Below, piece after piece: positions 1 to 5,763 of a stretch of DNA of 6,057 nucleotides. Position 1 is the first letter of the stretch. Each line of letters begins with the position of its first letter. Location of the stretch: the NCBI GenBank assembly GCA_903896775.1, contig CAITZE010000406.1:1-6057 (forward strand). The letters run 5' to 3'. The DNA is from an uncultured bacterium. Lineage in GTDB: Bacteria > Pseudomonadota > Alphaproteobacteria > Rhodospirillales > Rhodospirillaceae. Made by a program: the position numbers and the translations under genes. The notes under the pieces are model-generated. The model was not told where the DNA came from, did not search any database, and worked only from the letters and a program-made list of their open reading frames with translations.

Positions 1-49
1 GATTACCGCCGGTTCCGTTATTCCGCTGAACTAATTAATTCGCCCGACA

Positions 50-93
50 TATCAATGACTTATTTTTGCCATTTGCAAAAAATGATATTGATA
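50..93. promoter_or_regulatory. AT-rich inverted repeat with IHF-consensus match, upstream of the diguanylate cyclase gene
   Basis: TATCAAT at 50-56 is mirrored by ATTGATA at 87-93, and ATTTTTG at 62-68 by CAAAAAAT at 76-83 (one extra A), around a 7-base centre. Positions 50-62 fit the published IHF consensus WATCAANNNNTTR at every defined base, and an A/T tract (AATTAATT, about 33-40) lies just 5' of it, as in classical IHF sites. Weak promoter-like pairs lie nearby: TTGCCA at 66-71 with TGATAA at 89-94, and TTGACC at 182-187 with CAATAT at 205-210. Neither is convincing alone. The dyad could be an operator, an IHF-bent promoter region, or the terminator of a gene ending left of the window. 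It has no T-run after the stem on either strand, which argues against a simple terminator. The symmetry is directly visible; the role is inferred. Confidence 0.35.
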
Positions 94-227
94 AGGTGGA
101 AATTGCATACCTCCGGTTTCTGTTAAGAAGGTACGATTTGTCGGAAATTGAGGCGCCTGCGCTGGCGCATATTTGAAACTGTTGACCCCCAAGGGTATGG
201 CCAACAATATGCCGTCCATTGGGGAAC

Positions 228-233
228 GAGGAG
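228..233 (+). promoter_or_regulatory. Ribosome binding site of the diguanylate cyclase gene
   Basis: GAGGAG lies 8 bases before the ATG at 242. It is the only good Shine-Dalgarno match among the in-frame candidates (TTG 173, ATG 197, ATG 209, ATG 242), and it decides the start chosen here. Confidence 0.7.
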
Positions 234-241
234 CCGCCGAC

Positions 242-964
242 ATGTCGGGGATGCCGGAACCGAAGCGCGTGCCCGCGCCGGAACCTGACCAAAATTCGAT
301 CGTGACGAAGTTGGCTCAACTTGTCCGCTTCACCGAACAGGTCAAACCCGATAAAGCCGCCGAAGGCGCCAACGCGATCCTGCAGATCGCTCAGCTCGCT
401 CATACACTGGTAGAAGAGATTTCCCGGCACCTTCAGGAGCAGAACCGGCGTATCGCCGATCTTGAAAACCTCGCGACGACCGACGCGCTGACCAAGGTAC
501 TTAACCGCCGCGGCTTTGAAGAATGTCTGACACACGAATTGTCGGTTGCCCGCCGTCATGGCGTCGGCGGCGTGTTGATCTTTGTCGATCTCGATGAGTT
601 CAAGCCAATTAACGATACCTTCGGACACGCTGCAGGTGACGAAGTGTTGCGTACGGTTTCTAACCTGCTGCAGGGCCACATCCGCGATACCGACTACATC
701 GGCCGCTTAGGCGGCGACGAGTTCGCCATTCTCTTGCCCCGCTCCAACAAGCGTAACGGCGTGCGACGTGCGGAAGATTTAGACCGTAAGCTCAACAACG
801 CCTACGCAGCGTGGGATAACAATCAGATCCCGCTCAAAGCGAGTTGTGGCGTGCACATGTATGCGGCCAAGGCCGAAGTTAAAGAGCTTTTGGAAGCAGC
901 CGACGCCGCCATGTACAAGATCAAGCAAGAACGCCGCGAAAAGTTCGGCTTCAAGACCCGGTAA
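242..964 (+). CDS. Soluble GGDEF-domain diguanylate cyclase
   Basis: A 240-residue protein predicted to condense two GTP into cyclic di-GMP in the cytosol. Residues 1-35 are proline- and charge-rich. Residues about 36-78 are heptad-like and likely a coiled coil that would dimerise the enzyme. The GGDEF domain covers about 79-235. It opens with the usual TTDALTKVLNRRGF. It has the DLDEFKPIND stretch (metal ligand Asp116; substrate-contacting Asn124 and Asp133 in GHAAGD) and an exact GGDEF at 157-161. RDTD at 148-151, five residues before GGDEF, fits the RxxD inhibitory site, so product feedback is likely. There is no membrane segment, signal peptide, receiver, PAS or EAL domain, so the input signal is unknown. 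A longer frame back to TTG 173 exists but lacks a ribosome site. Its 3' end converges on aspS. Family certain; which named cyclase it matches is not, though short soluble coiled-coil cyclases such as Caulobacter DgcB are comparable in layout. Confidence 0.93.
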   Translation: MSGMPEPKRVPAPEPDQNSIVTKLAQLVRFTEQVKPDKAAEGANAILQIAQLAHTLVEEISRHLQEQNRRIADLENLATTDALTKVLNRRGFEECLTHELSVARRHGVGGVLIFVDLDEFKPINDTFGHAAGDEVLRTVSNLLQGHIRDTDYIGRLGGDEFAILLPRSNKRNGVRRAEDLDRKLNNAYAAWDNNQIPLKASCGVHMYAAKAEVKELLEAADAAMYKIKQERREKFGFKTR

Positions 965-971
965 TTCTGAG

Positions 972-991
972 CCCTGGTACGAACTCCAGGG
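972..991. terminator. Hairpin between convergent cyclase gene and aspS, possible bidirectional terminator
   Basis: CCCTGG (972-977) and CCAGGG (986-991) form a perfect 6-bp GC-rich stem with an 8-base loop. It sits in the 39-base gap between the cyclase stop (962-964) and the aspS stop (1004-1006). Neither strand has a proper T-run after the stem, so it is either a weak intrinsic terminator or a 3'-end stabilising structure. The position between convergent genes supports the call. Confidence 0.4.
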
Positions 992-1003
992 TGACAGAAC
1001 TTA

Positions 1004-2809
1004 TTAGCCTGCCTTCACTTCCGCCTTCGGACCAGCTTCTTTCGGCAGATTGAGCTTGATGTGCAGCTCGCGCAGCTGCTTCTCCGACACCGAATTTGGC
1101 GCCTGCATCAGCAAGTCTTCGGCGCGCCCCGTCATCGGGAAAAGGATAACTTCGCGGATATTGGGCTCATCAGCCAGCAGCATCACGATGCGGTCAATGC
1201 CGGGCGCAGAGCCGCCATGCGGCGGGGCGCCGTACTTGAACGCATTGAGCCTGCCGCCGAAGCGCGCTTCGACGTCCGCCTGCGTATAGCCGGCGATCTC
1301 GAAGGCCTTGTACATGATGTCGGGACGGTGGTTACGGATAGCGCCCGACGACAACTCGACGCCGTTGCAGACGATGTCGTACTGGAACGCTTTGATCGTC
1401 AGCGGGTCCTGGTTCAACAGGGCTTCCATGCCGCCCTGGGGCATCGAGAACGGGTTATGACTGAACTCGATCTGGCCGGTGTCCTTATTACGCTCGAACA
1501 TCGGAAAGTCGACGATCCAGCAGAACATGAACTTATTGCGGTCGAGCAGGTTCAGCTCGTCGCACAGCTTCGTGCGCACGAGGCCTGAGAACTTGGCAGC
1601 CGGCTCGGGCTGATCGCAAACAAAGAACACGCTGTCGCCGTCGGCAACGCCCGTCGCGGCTTTGATCTTGGCGACGCGTTCAGCGTCGAGATTCTTGGCG
1701 ATGGGGCCGCGAGCCTCGCCGTCCTTGTATTGAATATAGCCAAGACCGCCAGCGCCGTTTTCACGCGCCCAGTCATTGAGTTTATCGAAGAAACTGCGCG
1801 GATTGTCGGCAGACTTCGGCGCCGGAATGGCGCGCACGATGCCGCCCTTCTCGATGTTTTTCGCAAACAGTCCGAAGCTTGAGCCGCGGAAAGCCTCCGT
1901 GACGTCACTGACCAGCAGCGGGTTACGCAGGTCGGGCTTGTCACTGCCGTACTTCAGCATGGCGTCGGCATAAGTAATGCGCGGGAACGCACCCTTGGTG
2001 ACAGGCTTGCCCTTGCCGAATTCCTCGAACACGCCAGCGAGTACCGGCGTGATGGTTTCGAACACATCGTCCTGCGTGACAAAGGCCATTTCAAAATCGA
2101 GCTGATAGAACTCGCCGGGTGAACGGTCGGCGCGGCTGTCTTCGTCGCGGAAACACGGCGCGATCTGGAAATAGCGGTCGAAGCCCGAGGTCATCAGTAG
2201 CTGTTTGAATTGCTGCGGCGCCTGCGGCAGCGCGTAGAACTTGCCAGGGTGAATACGCGAAGGAACCAGGAAGTCGCGGGCACCTTCGGGCGATGAGGCG
2301 GTGAGGATGGGCGTCTGGAATTCGACGAAACCCGCATCCCACATACGCCGGCGGATGCTGGCGATAACCGACGAGCGCAGCAGGATATTGGTCTGCATCT
2401 TCTCGCGTCGCAGGTCGAGAAAGCGGTAGGTGAGCCGCATTTCCTCGGAGTACTCCTGCTCGCCCGCGACCTGCATAGGCAGAACGGCAGCTTCGGACAG
2501 AACTTCGGCAGAGGCCGCGACCAACTCGATACGGCCTGTGGGCAGCTTGTCGTTGATGGTCTCGGCTGAGCGCGGAACGACTTTGCCGGTGACGGCAATG
2601 ACGCTCTCGGGACGCGCGGCTTCGAGAATCTTGAAAACCGGGCTGGAAATATCGGCCACGCATTGGGTCAGGCCATGCTGGTCACGCAAATCCACGAACA
2701 GGAGATTGCCGTGGTCGCGCTTGCGGTGAACCCAGCCTGAAATCCGCGCTTCCTGGCCGGCATCTTCTTGCCGGAGGGCGCCGCAGGTATGTGTCCGATA
2801 GCGATGCAT
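1004..2809 (-). CDS. aspS: Aspartate--tRNA ligase, probably Asp/Asn non-discriminating
   Basis: A 601-residue bacterial-type AspRS that activates aspartate with ATP and loads it on tRNA. An N-terminal OB-fold anticodon-binding domain (about 1-110) contains GWVHRKRDHG. The class II catalytic core follows: motif 1 with Pro167 (FQTPIL), the amino-acid pocket QAPQQFKQ (196-203), motif 2 FRDEDSRADRSPGEFYQLDFE (220-240, Arg221), then the GAD insertion (about 280-430), and motif 3 GIDR with Arg540. Length and order are normal. His33 in RDHG matches His31 of the non-discriminating Pseudomonas aeruginosa enzyme, where discriminating E. coli AspRS has Leu, so it probably also makes Asp-tRNA(Asn) for GatCAB. 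The start at 2809 is set by AAGGA seven bases upstream. The open frame reaches GTG 2887, but that extension overlaps the leader and promoter and is unlike the family. The gene ends in tandem TAA TAA. Confidence 0.98.
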   Translation of the reverse strand: MHRYRTHTCGALRQEDAGQEARISGWVHRKRDHGNLLFVDLRDQHGLTQCVADISSPVFKILEAARPESVIAVTGKVVPRSAETINDKLPTGRIELVAASAEVLSEAAVLPMQVAGEQEYSEEMRLTYRFLDLRREKMQTNILLRSSVIASIRRRMWDAGFVEFQTPILTASSPEGARDFLVPSRIHPGKFYALPQAPQQFKQLLMTSGFDRYFQIAPCFRDEDSRADRSPGEFYQLDFEMAFVTQDDVFETITPVLAGVFEEFGKGKPVTKGAFPRITYADAMLKYGSDKPDLRNPLLVSDVTEAFRGSSFGLFAKNIEKGGIVRAIPAPKSADNPRSFFDKLNDWARENGAGGLGYIQYKDGEARGPIAKNLDAERVAKIKAATGVADGDSVFFVCDQPEPAAKFSGLVRTKLCDELNLLDRNKFMFCWIVDFPMFERNKDTGQIEFSHNPFSMPQGGMEALLNQDPLTIKAFQYDIVCNGVELSSGAIRNHRPDIMYKAFEIAGYTQADVEARFGGRLNAFKYGAPPHGGSAPGIDRIVMLLADEPNIREVILFPMTGRAEDLLMQAPNSVSEKQLRELHIKLNLPKEAGPKAEVKAG

Positions 2810-2816
2810 CGCCAAA

Positions 2817-2859
2817 TCCTTGTAATTACAAAGGCGGACCCGGTTCGTTTCCGGGCCGC
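2817..2859 (-). promoter_or_regulatory. Structured aspS leader: GC-rich hairpin followed by palindrome covering the ribosome site
   Basis: Read on the minus strand, GCGGCCCGG (2859-2851) pairs with CCGGG-T-CCGC (2843-2834) as a 9-bp stem with one bulged T and a 7-base loop. Directly after it, the perfect palindrome TTGTAATTACAA (2831-2820), extended by CC/GG with one bulge, overlaps the Shine-Dalgarno AAGGA (2821-2817). The second element could fold into a small hairpin that hides the ribosome site. The bases after the first stem include only a short T-run (CCTTTGTAATT), so attenuation is less likely than control of translation. Alternatively the DNA palindrome may be a protein operator. Structure is seen; function is inferred. 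Confidence 0.4.
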
Positions 2860-2871
2860 TTGAAGGGCGTG

Positions 2872-2900
2872 AAACCACACCGAACACGGCCTTTTGTCAA
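2872..2900 (-). promoter_or_regulatory. Candidate sigma-70-type promoter of aspS
   Basis: A perfect TTGACA -35 box lies at 2900-2895 on the minus strand. Seventeen bases further is TGGTTT (2877-2872), a poor -10 box, but -10 elements are often loosely conserved in alphaproteobacteria. Transcription would begin near 2865, giving a leader of about 56 bases that contains the two structures before the aspS start. This also rules against the upstream GTG 2887 as the aspS start, because it would precede the transcript. Confidence 0.45.
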
Positions 2901-2957
2901 GGCTTCGGCGTGCTGTTCCCGGTTATGGCCTTACGGTATTTACCGCTCTGCCGGCAG

Positions 2958-2986
2958 TTGCGAGGGCCGAAGCGACCCGTTAAGAC
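2958..2986 (+). promoter_or_regulatory. Candidate rnd promoter giving a leaderless mRNA
   Basis: TTGCGA (2958-2963) and TAAGAC (2981-2986) are spaced by 17 bases. The -10-like element ends 7 bases before the rnd ATG at 2994, so transcription would begin at or next to the start codon. The boxes match consensus only in part (4 of 6 and 3 of 6). Support comes from the absence of any Shine-Dalgarno sequence in the bases before this ATG. Confidence 0.3.
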
Positions 2987-2993
2987 TGGCCCC

Positions 2994-4175
2994 ATGAATT
3001 CCACGACGAATCCAAGCAAACCGAGCCTGATCACCGATAGCGCGACCCTGGCGGCGTTCTGCGAGCGCCTCAAGGGTTCGGATTTCATTACGGTTGATAC
3101 CGAATTCATGCGCGAGACCACCTATTGGGCCAAACTGTGCCTGATACAGGTGGCTGGCCCGGACGAGGCCTATTGTATCGATCCATTGGCCCCGGACATA
3201 AATCTGAAGCCGCTTTACGAGCTGTTTGCCGATCCAAGCGTCCTTAAGGTGTTTCACGCTGGACGCCAGGATCTGGAAATCTTCTTCAATGCTATGGGCG
3301 AAGTGCCGGCCCCGGTCTTCGATACCCAGATTGCAGCCATGGTCTGCGGCTTCGGTGATCAGGTGGGTTACGAGGCGCTTGTCGCGAAACTCGCCAGCGC
3401 GAACCTGGATAAATCCCAGCGGTTCACGGACTGGTCCCAGCGCCCGCTCACAGACCGCCAAGTCATCTATGCCTTGGGTGACGTGACCCACCTTCGTAAG
3501 GTCTATGTATCGCTCAAGCAGCGCCTGGAAAAGTCCGGCCGCGCCTCGTGGCTGGACGAAGAGGATGCGGTACTCACCAGCGCCGATACCTACAAAGTCG
3601 ATCCACGCGAAATGTGGCGCCGCTTACGGGCCCGCACCCGCGCACCCCGCATGCTTGCCGTTTTGCGTGAGTTGGCAGCCTGGCGCGAAATCACCGCGCA
3701 AAGTTTCGACGTACCGCGCCAGCGCGTGGCGAAAGACGATGCCATTCTGGAGTTGGCGGCGAATATGCCCGCCACCGTCGATGACATCAAACGCTCGCGT
3801 CTCGCCAAGCCTTTGGCGAGCGGTAAATACGTCGATGGCGTACTGGCCGCCGTCGTCAAAGGACGCGCCGTGCCCGACGCCGAATGCCCCCGACTTGAAC
3901 GCGAGGATGGTTGGGACAGTCAGGTGCCGCGCGCCGTGACCGAATTACTGAAGCTTCTGTTGAAAGCCCGCAGCGAGGCCCATGACGTGGCCCAGCGGCT
4001 CATCGCGACCAGCGACGACGTAGAAGCCATTGCCCTTTCGGACACTGCCGATGTACCGGCGTTACACGGTTGGCGGCGCGAACTATTCGGCGAAGATGCG
4101 CTGAAGCTTAAACACGGGAAGCTTGCCATTGGCCTGACAGCGAATGGAAAGAGTGTCGAGATTTTTGAGCGCTAA
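2994..4175 (+). CDS. rnd: Ribonuclease D
   Basis: A 393-residue 3'-5' exoribonuclease of the DEDDy class that trims the 3' ends of tRNA precursors and other small stable RNAs. The exonuclease domain (about 10-180) has all acidic residues: Asp35 and Glu37 in VDTEF, Asp93 in HAGRQDLEIFF, and Tyr159 with Asp163 in YALGDVTHL. DKSQRFTDWSQRPL (139-152) is the usual stretch before the last motif. An HRDC domain follows (about 210-290, WRRLRAR through the region near GKYVDGV), then a C-terminal helical part of RNase D type. Length is typical. The start is placed at ATG 2994, where the family-like sequence begins. The open frame extends to GTG 2910, but the added residues (arginine- and proline-rich) do not resemble the family. 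No ribosome site precedes 2994. The gene is divergent from aspS and converges on ppx, ending 13 bases from the ppx stop. Confidence 0.96.
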   Translation: MNSTTNPSKPSLITDSATLAAFCERLKGSDFITVDTEFMRETTYWAKLCLIQVAGPDEAYCIDPLAPDINLKPLYELFADPSVLKVFHAGRQDLEIFFNAMGEVPAPVFDTQIAAMVCGFGDQVGYEALVAKLASANLDKSQRFTDWSQRPLTDRQVIYALGDVTHLRKVYVSLKQRLEKSGRASWLDEEDAVLTSADTYKVDPREMWRRLRARTRAPRMLAVLRELAAWREITAQSFDVPRQRVAKDDAILELAANMPATVDDIKRSRLAKPLASGKYVDGVLAAVVKGRAVPDAECPRLEREDGWDSQVPRAVTELLKLLLKARSEAHDVAQRLIATSDDVEAIALSDTADVPALHGWRRELFGEDALKLKHGKLAIGLTANGKSVEIFER

Positions 4176-4191
4176 AAACGAACGGCGCTCA
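4166..4191. terminator. Dyad spanning the convergent rnd and ppx stops
   Basis: TGAGCGC (4166-4172) and GCGCTCA (4185-4191) are perfect 7-bp arms around a 12-base loop. The rnd TAA (4173-4175) sits at the edge of the loop, and the right arm includes the ppx stop (TGA on the minus strand, 4191-4189). The T-run at 4162-4166 precedes the stem on the plus strand and reads as A on the minus strand, so neither gene has a classic T tail after the stem. It may be a weak bidirectional terminator or a 3'-end protecting hairpin. A second near-palindrome, TTTTT-G-AGCGCT-AAAAA (4162-4178), overlaps it. Confidence 0.35.
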
Positions 4192-5703
4192 CACTCGGTC
4201 GATACGACCTTCGATTCCCATATGATCAGCGATGCGCTTGACGCGCCGCAGATACGGACCCGATTTGAATAGCGGATCGCCGTCGGGCACCGTCAGGATC
4301 AATGTGCCGGCGCTAATTCTCAAGCTGGTTTTTTTCACAATGCCTGGTGCACCTGCGGACAGCGCGTAAGCCAGGCGTAACGCGAGACCAATGGTCTGGA
4401 CGCGGTGAATGCGCGATTCCTGCAAGAGCGCATGAGCTTGCTTGATGATGGGCTCTGACGGTCCGCTGCCGTAACGATAGTAAAGCGCCAGCGCCAAGGC
4501 GGCGCGGTCTTCATGACCCAAACCCAGGAACGGCAAGCGCAAGACCCGGAGGAAAGCCTGCTCGGCGCGATAGTCGGGATGCTCGGTCCACCACACGTCG
4601 CGCAGCAGACAGGCCGCAAGTCTGAGTTTTTTCTGCCGGGGCGATTCATCCTTGAACAGCGGCGACATCCACTCGAAAGTTTCGTGACCGGCTGCCGGCG
4701 AACGGCCCGCGCCGCGCGCGATTTCCTCGGCCAGGGCAACAAGCGGGTCCTGCTTACGCAATTGATCGGGCAGCGACTTGAAGAATTGCCCTTCGCGCAT
4801 ACCGTAGATGGAGAACACCAGGATCTTCGGCTTATTGATTTCCAGCAACCGCTCGAGCACCGCCGCTGCTAATGGCAATGTTGCAAGACGTCCGCGTGAA
4901 ATGCCTTTGATCTGCTCCAGGCTTTTAGGGCTGAGCCGCGAGATCACATCGAAGAGTGAAATCGCCTGAGCGCGGTCGAGGGTGAAGTTGTCCAGCACAT
5001 GCAGCGGATAATCCATCTGCGCGATACACACGCGCGCGAGTGAGCGCCACGCACCGCCGACGGCGTAGAGTGTTTTGTCTTTAGCCTTCGAAACCCACTT
5101 GTGCTTATCCAGCGCCTTGTTGATGATGGCGAGCGCTTTGGTGCGGTCGCCATCGGCAGCTTCGGTGAGCCGCAAAAGGCCGAGCGGCAATGTCGTATGC
5201 TCGCTCATATCGCCGCCGCCAATCTGCACGAGTTCCAAGCTACCGCCGCCGAGGTCCGCGACCACGCCATCGGCATCGGGAGTGCCACACAACACACCTA
5301 AAGCCGAGCGCCGCGCTTCCTGTTTACCGGTGAGAATTTGCACTTTGACGTCGCAGCGCTTCTCGAGGGCTTTCGCGAAAGCCGCGCCGTCTTCGGCATC
5401 GCGCACAGCAGCTGTCGCGAGCGTATCAATATGCTCGACACCCAATGACCGCGCGATCCGCACAAAACGCGCGACGGTATCGAAGGCCATGCCAACGCCT
5501 TCGGAATTCAATTGGCCGCTTTTCTCCAGCCCTTTGCCGAGCGCGCAGATGACCTTTTCGTTGTGTAACGGAATTGGCGTGCGTGTGAGGCCGCTATAGA
5601 CCACAAGGCGTACGGAATTGGATCCGACGTCAATCACCGCCACAGGGCGTGACCTAGGTGCGGCTTCAAGCGCCAAGGGTGCGGCTAACTCTTTGTTTCC
5701 CAT
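4189..5703 (-). CDS. ppx: Exopolyphosphatase (Ppx/GppA family)
   Basis: A 504-residue cytosolic phosphatase expected to remove terminal phosphate from polyphosphate; members may also hydrolyse pppGpp. The actin-like (ASKHA) fold covers about 20-310: phosphate loop 1 DVGSNSVRL (25-33), ATAAVRDA (96-103), TGKQEARRSALG (125-136) with Glu129, and phosphate loop 2 DLGGGS (150-155). The remainder (about 320-504), with LRLAACLLRDVWWTEHPDYR, is the helical HD-like C-terminal part. Length is close to the roughly 510 residues of E. coli PPX, so this is the long form. In the GxEEA region the first Glu is Gln128, while the Glu next to Ala-Arg is kept. The start is taken as ATG 5703; GTG 5718 in the same frame is possible, and neither has an ideally spaced ribosome site (GGGGAG ends 14 bases before the ATG). 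It lies 60 bases after ppk on the same strand, a likely operon. PPX versus GppA activity cannot be settled by sequence. Confidence 0.93.
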   Translation of the reverse strand: MGNKELAAPLALEAAPRSRPVAVIDVGSNSVRLVVYSGLTRTPIPLHNEKVICALGKGLEKSGQLNSEGVGMAFDTVARFVRIARSLGVEHIDTLATAAVRDAEDGAAFAKALEKRCDVKVQILTGKQEARRSALGVLCGTPDADGVVADLGGGSLELVQIGGGDMSEHTTLPLGLLRLTEAADGDRTKALAIINKALDKHKWVSKAKDKTLYAVGGAWRSLARVCIAQMDYPLHVLDNFTLDRAQAISLFDVISRLSPKSLEQIKGISRGRLATLPLAAAVLERLLEINKPKILVFSIYGMREGQFFKSLPDQLRKQDPLVALAEEIARGAGRSPAAGHETFEWMSPLFKDESPRQKKLRLAACLLRDVWWTEHPDYRAEQAFLRVLRLPFLGLGHEDRAALALALYYRYGSGPSEPIIKQAHALLQESRIHRVQTIGLALRLAYALSAGAPGIVKKTSLRISAGTLILTVPDGDPLFKSGPYLRRVKRIADHMGIEGRIDRV

Positions 5704-5763
5704 AACTTCGCCGCCCACTCCCCAGGGACAATTTCAGACTCATTGCGGCGTTTGATATCAGCT

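Noticed and set aside
95..107. Possible sigma-54 promoter (GG ... TTGCA)
   Set aside because: The GG and GC doublets are 8 bases apart rather than the required 10, and the -24 context TGGCAC is missing.
1..126. Plus-strand frame open from the window edge to 124-126, and another ending at the stop at 32-34
   Set aside because: Too short and unlike any protein I recognise. The frame ending at 34 could be the tail of an upstream gene, but ten residues cannot show it.
153..168. Small inverted repeat GCGCC / GGCGC upstream of the cyclase gene
   Set aside because: Only a 5-bp stem with no T-run; common by chance in GC-rich sequence.
173..241. Longer N-terminus for the cyclase from TTG 173, ATG 197 or ATG 209
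   Set aside because: No ribosome site precedes these codons, whereas ATG 242 has GAGGAG at ideal spacing. The added residues show no domain.
35..679. 214-codon open frame on the minus strand opposite the diguanylate cyclase gene
   Set aside because: It is the complement of a strongly recognised coding region. Its translation has no family-like motif, and its lower end runs into the AT-rich flank.
2091..2663. 190-codon minus-strand frame inside aspS
   Set aside because: It overlaps aspS in another frame and is rich in Arg, Ser and Ala, as expected for a shifted reading of GC-rich coding DNA.
2810..2887. 26-residue N-terminal extension of AspRS from GTG 2887
   Set aside because: It would start upstream of the likely transcript start, cross the leader hairpins, and extend beyond the normal AspRS N-terminus.
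2910..2993. 28-residue N-terminal extension of RNase D from GTG 2910
   Set aside because: The arginine- and proline-rich sequence is not family-like, and neither GTG 2910 nor ATG 2925 has a ribosome site.
5075..5599. 174-codon plus-strand frame opposite ppx
   Set aside because: Antisense shadow of a well-supported gene, serine- and proline-rich with no recognisable motif.
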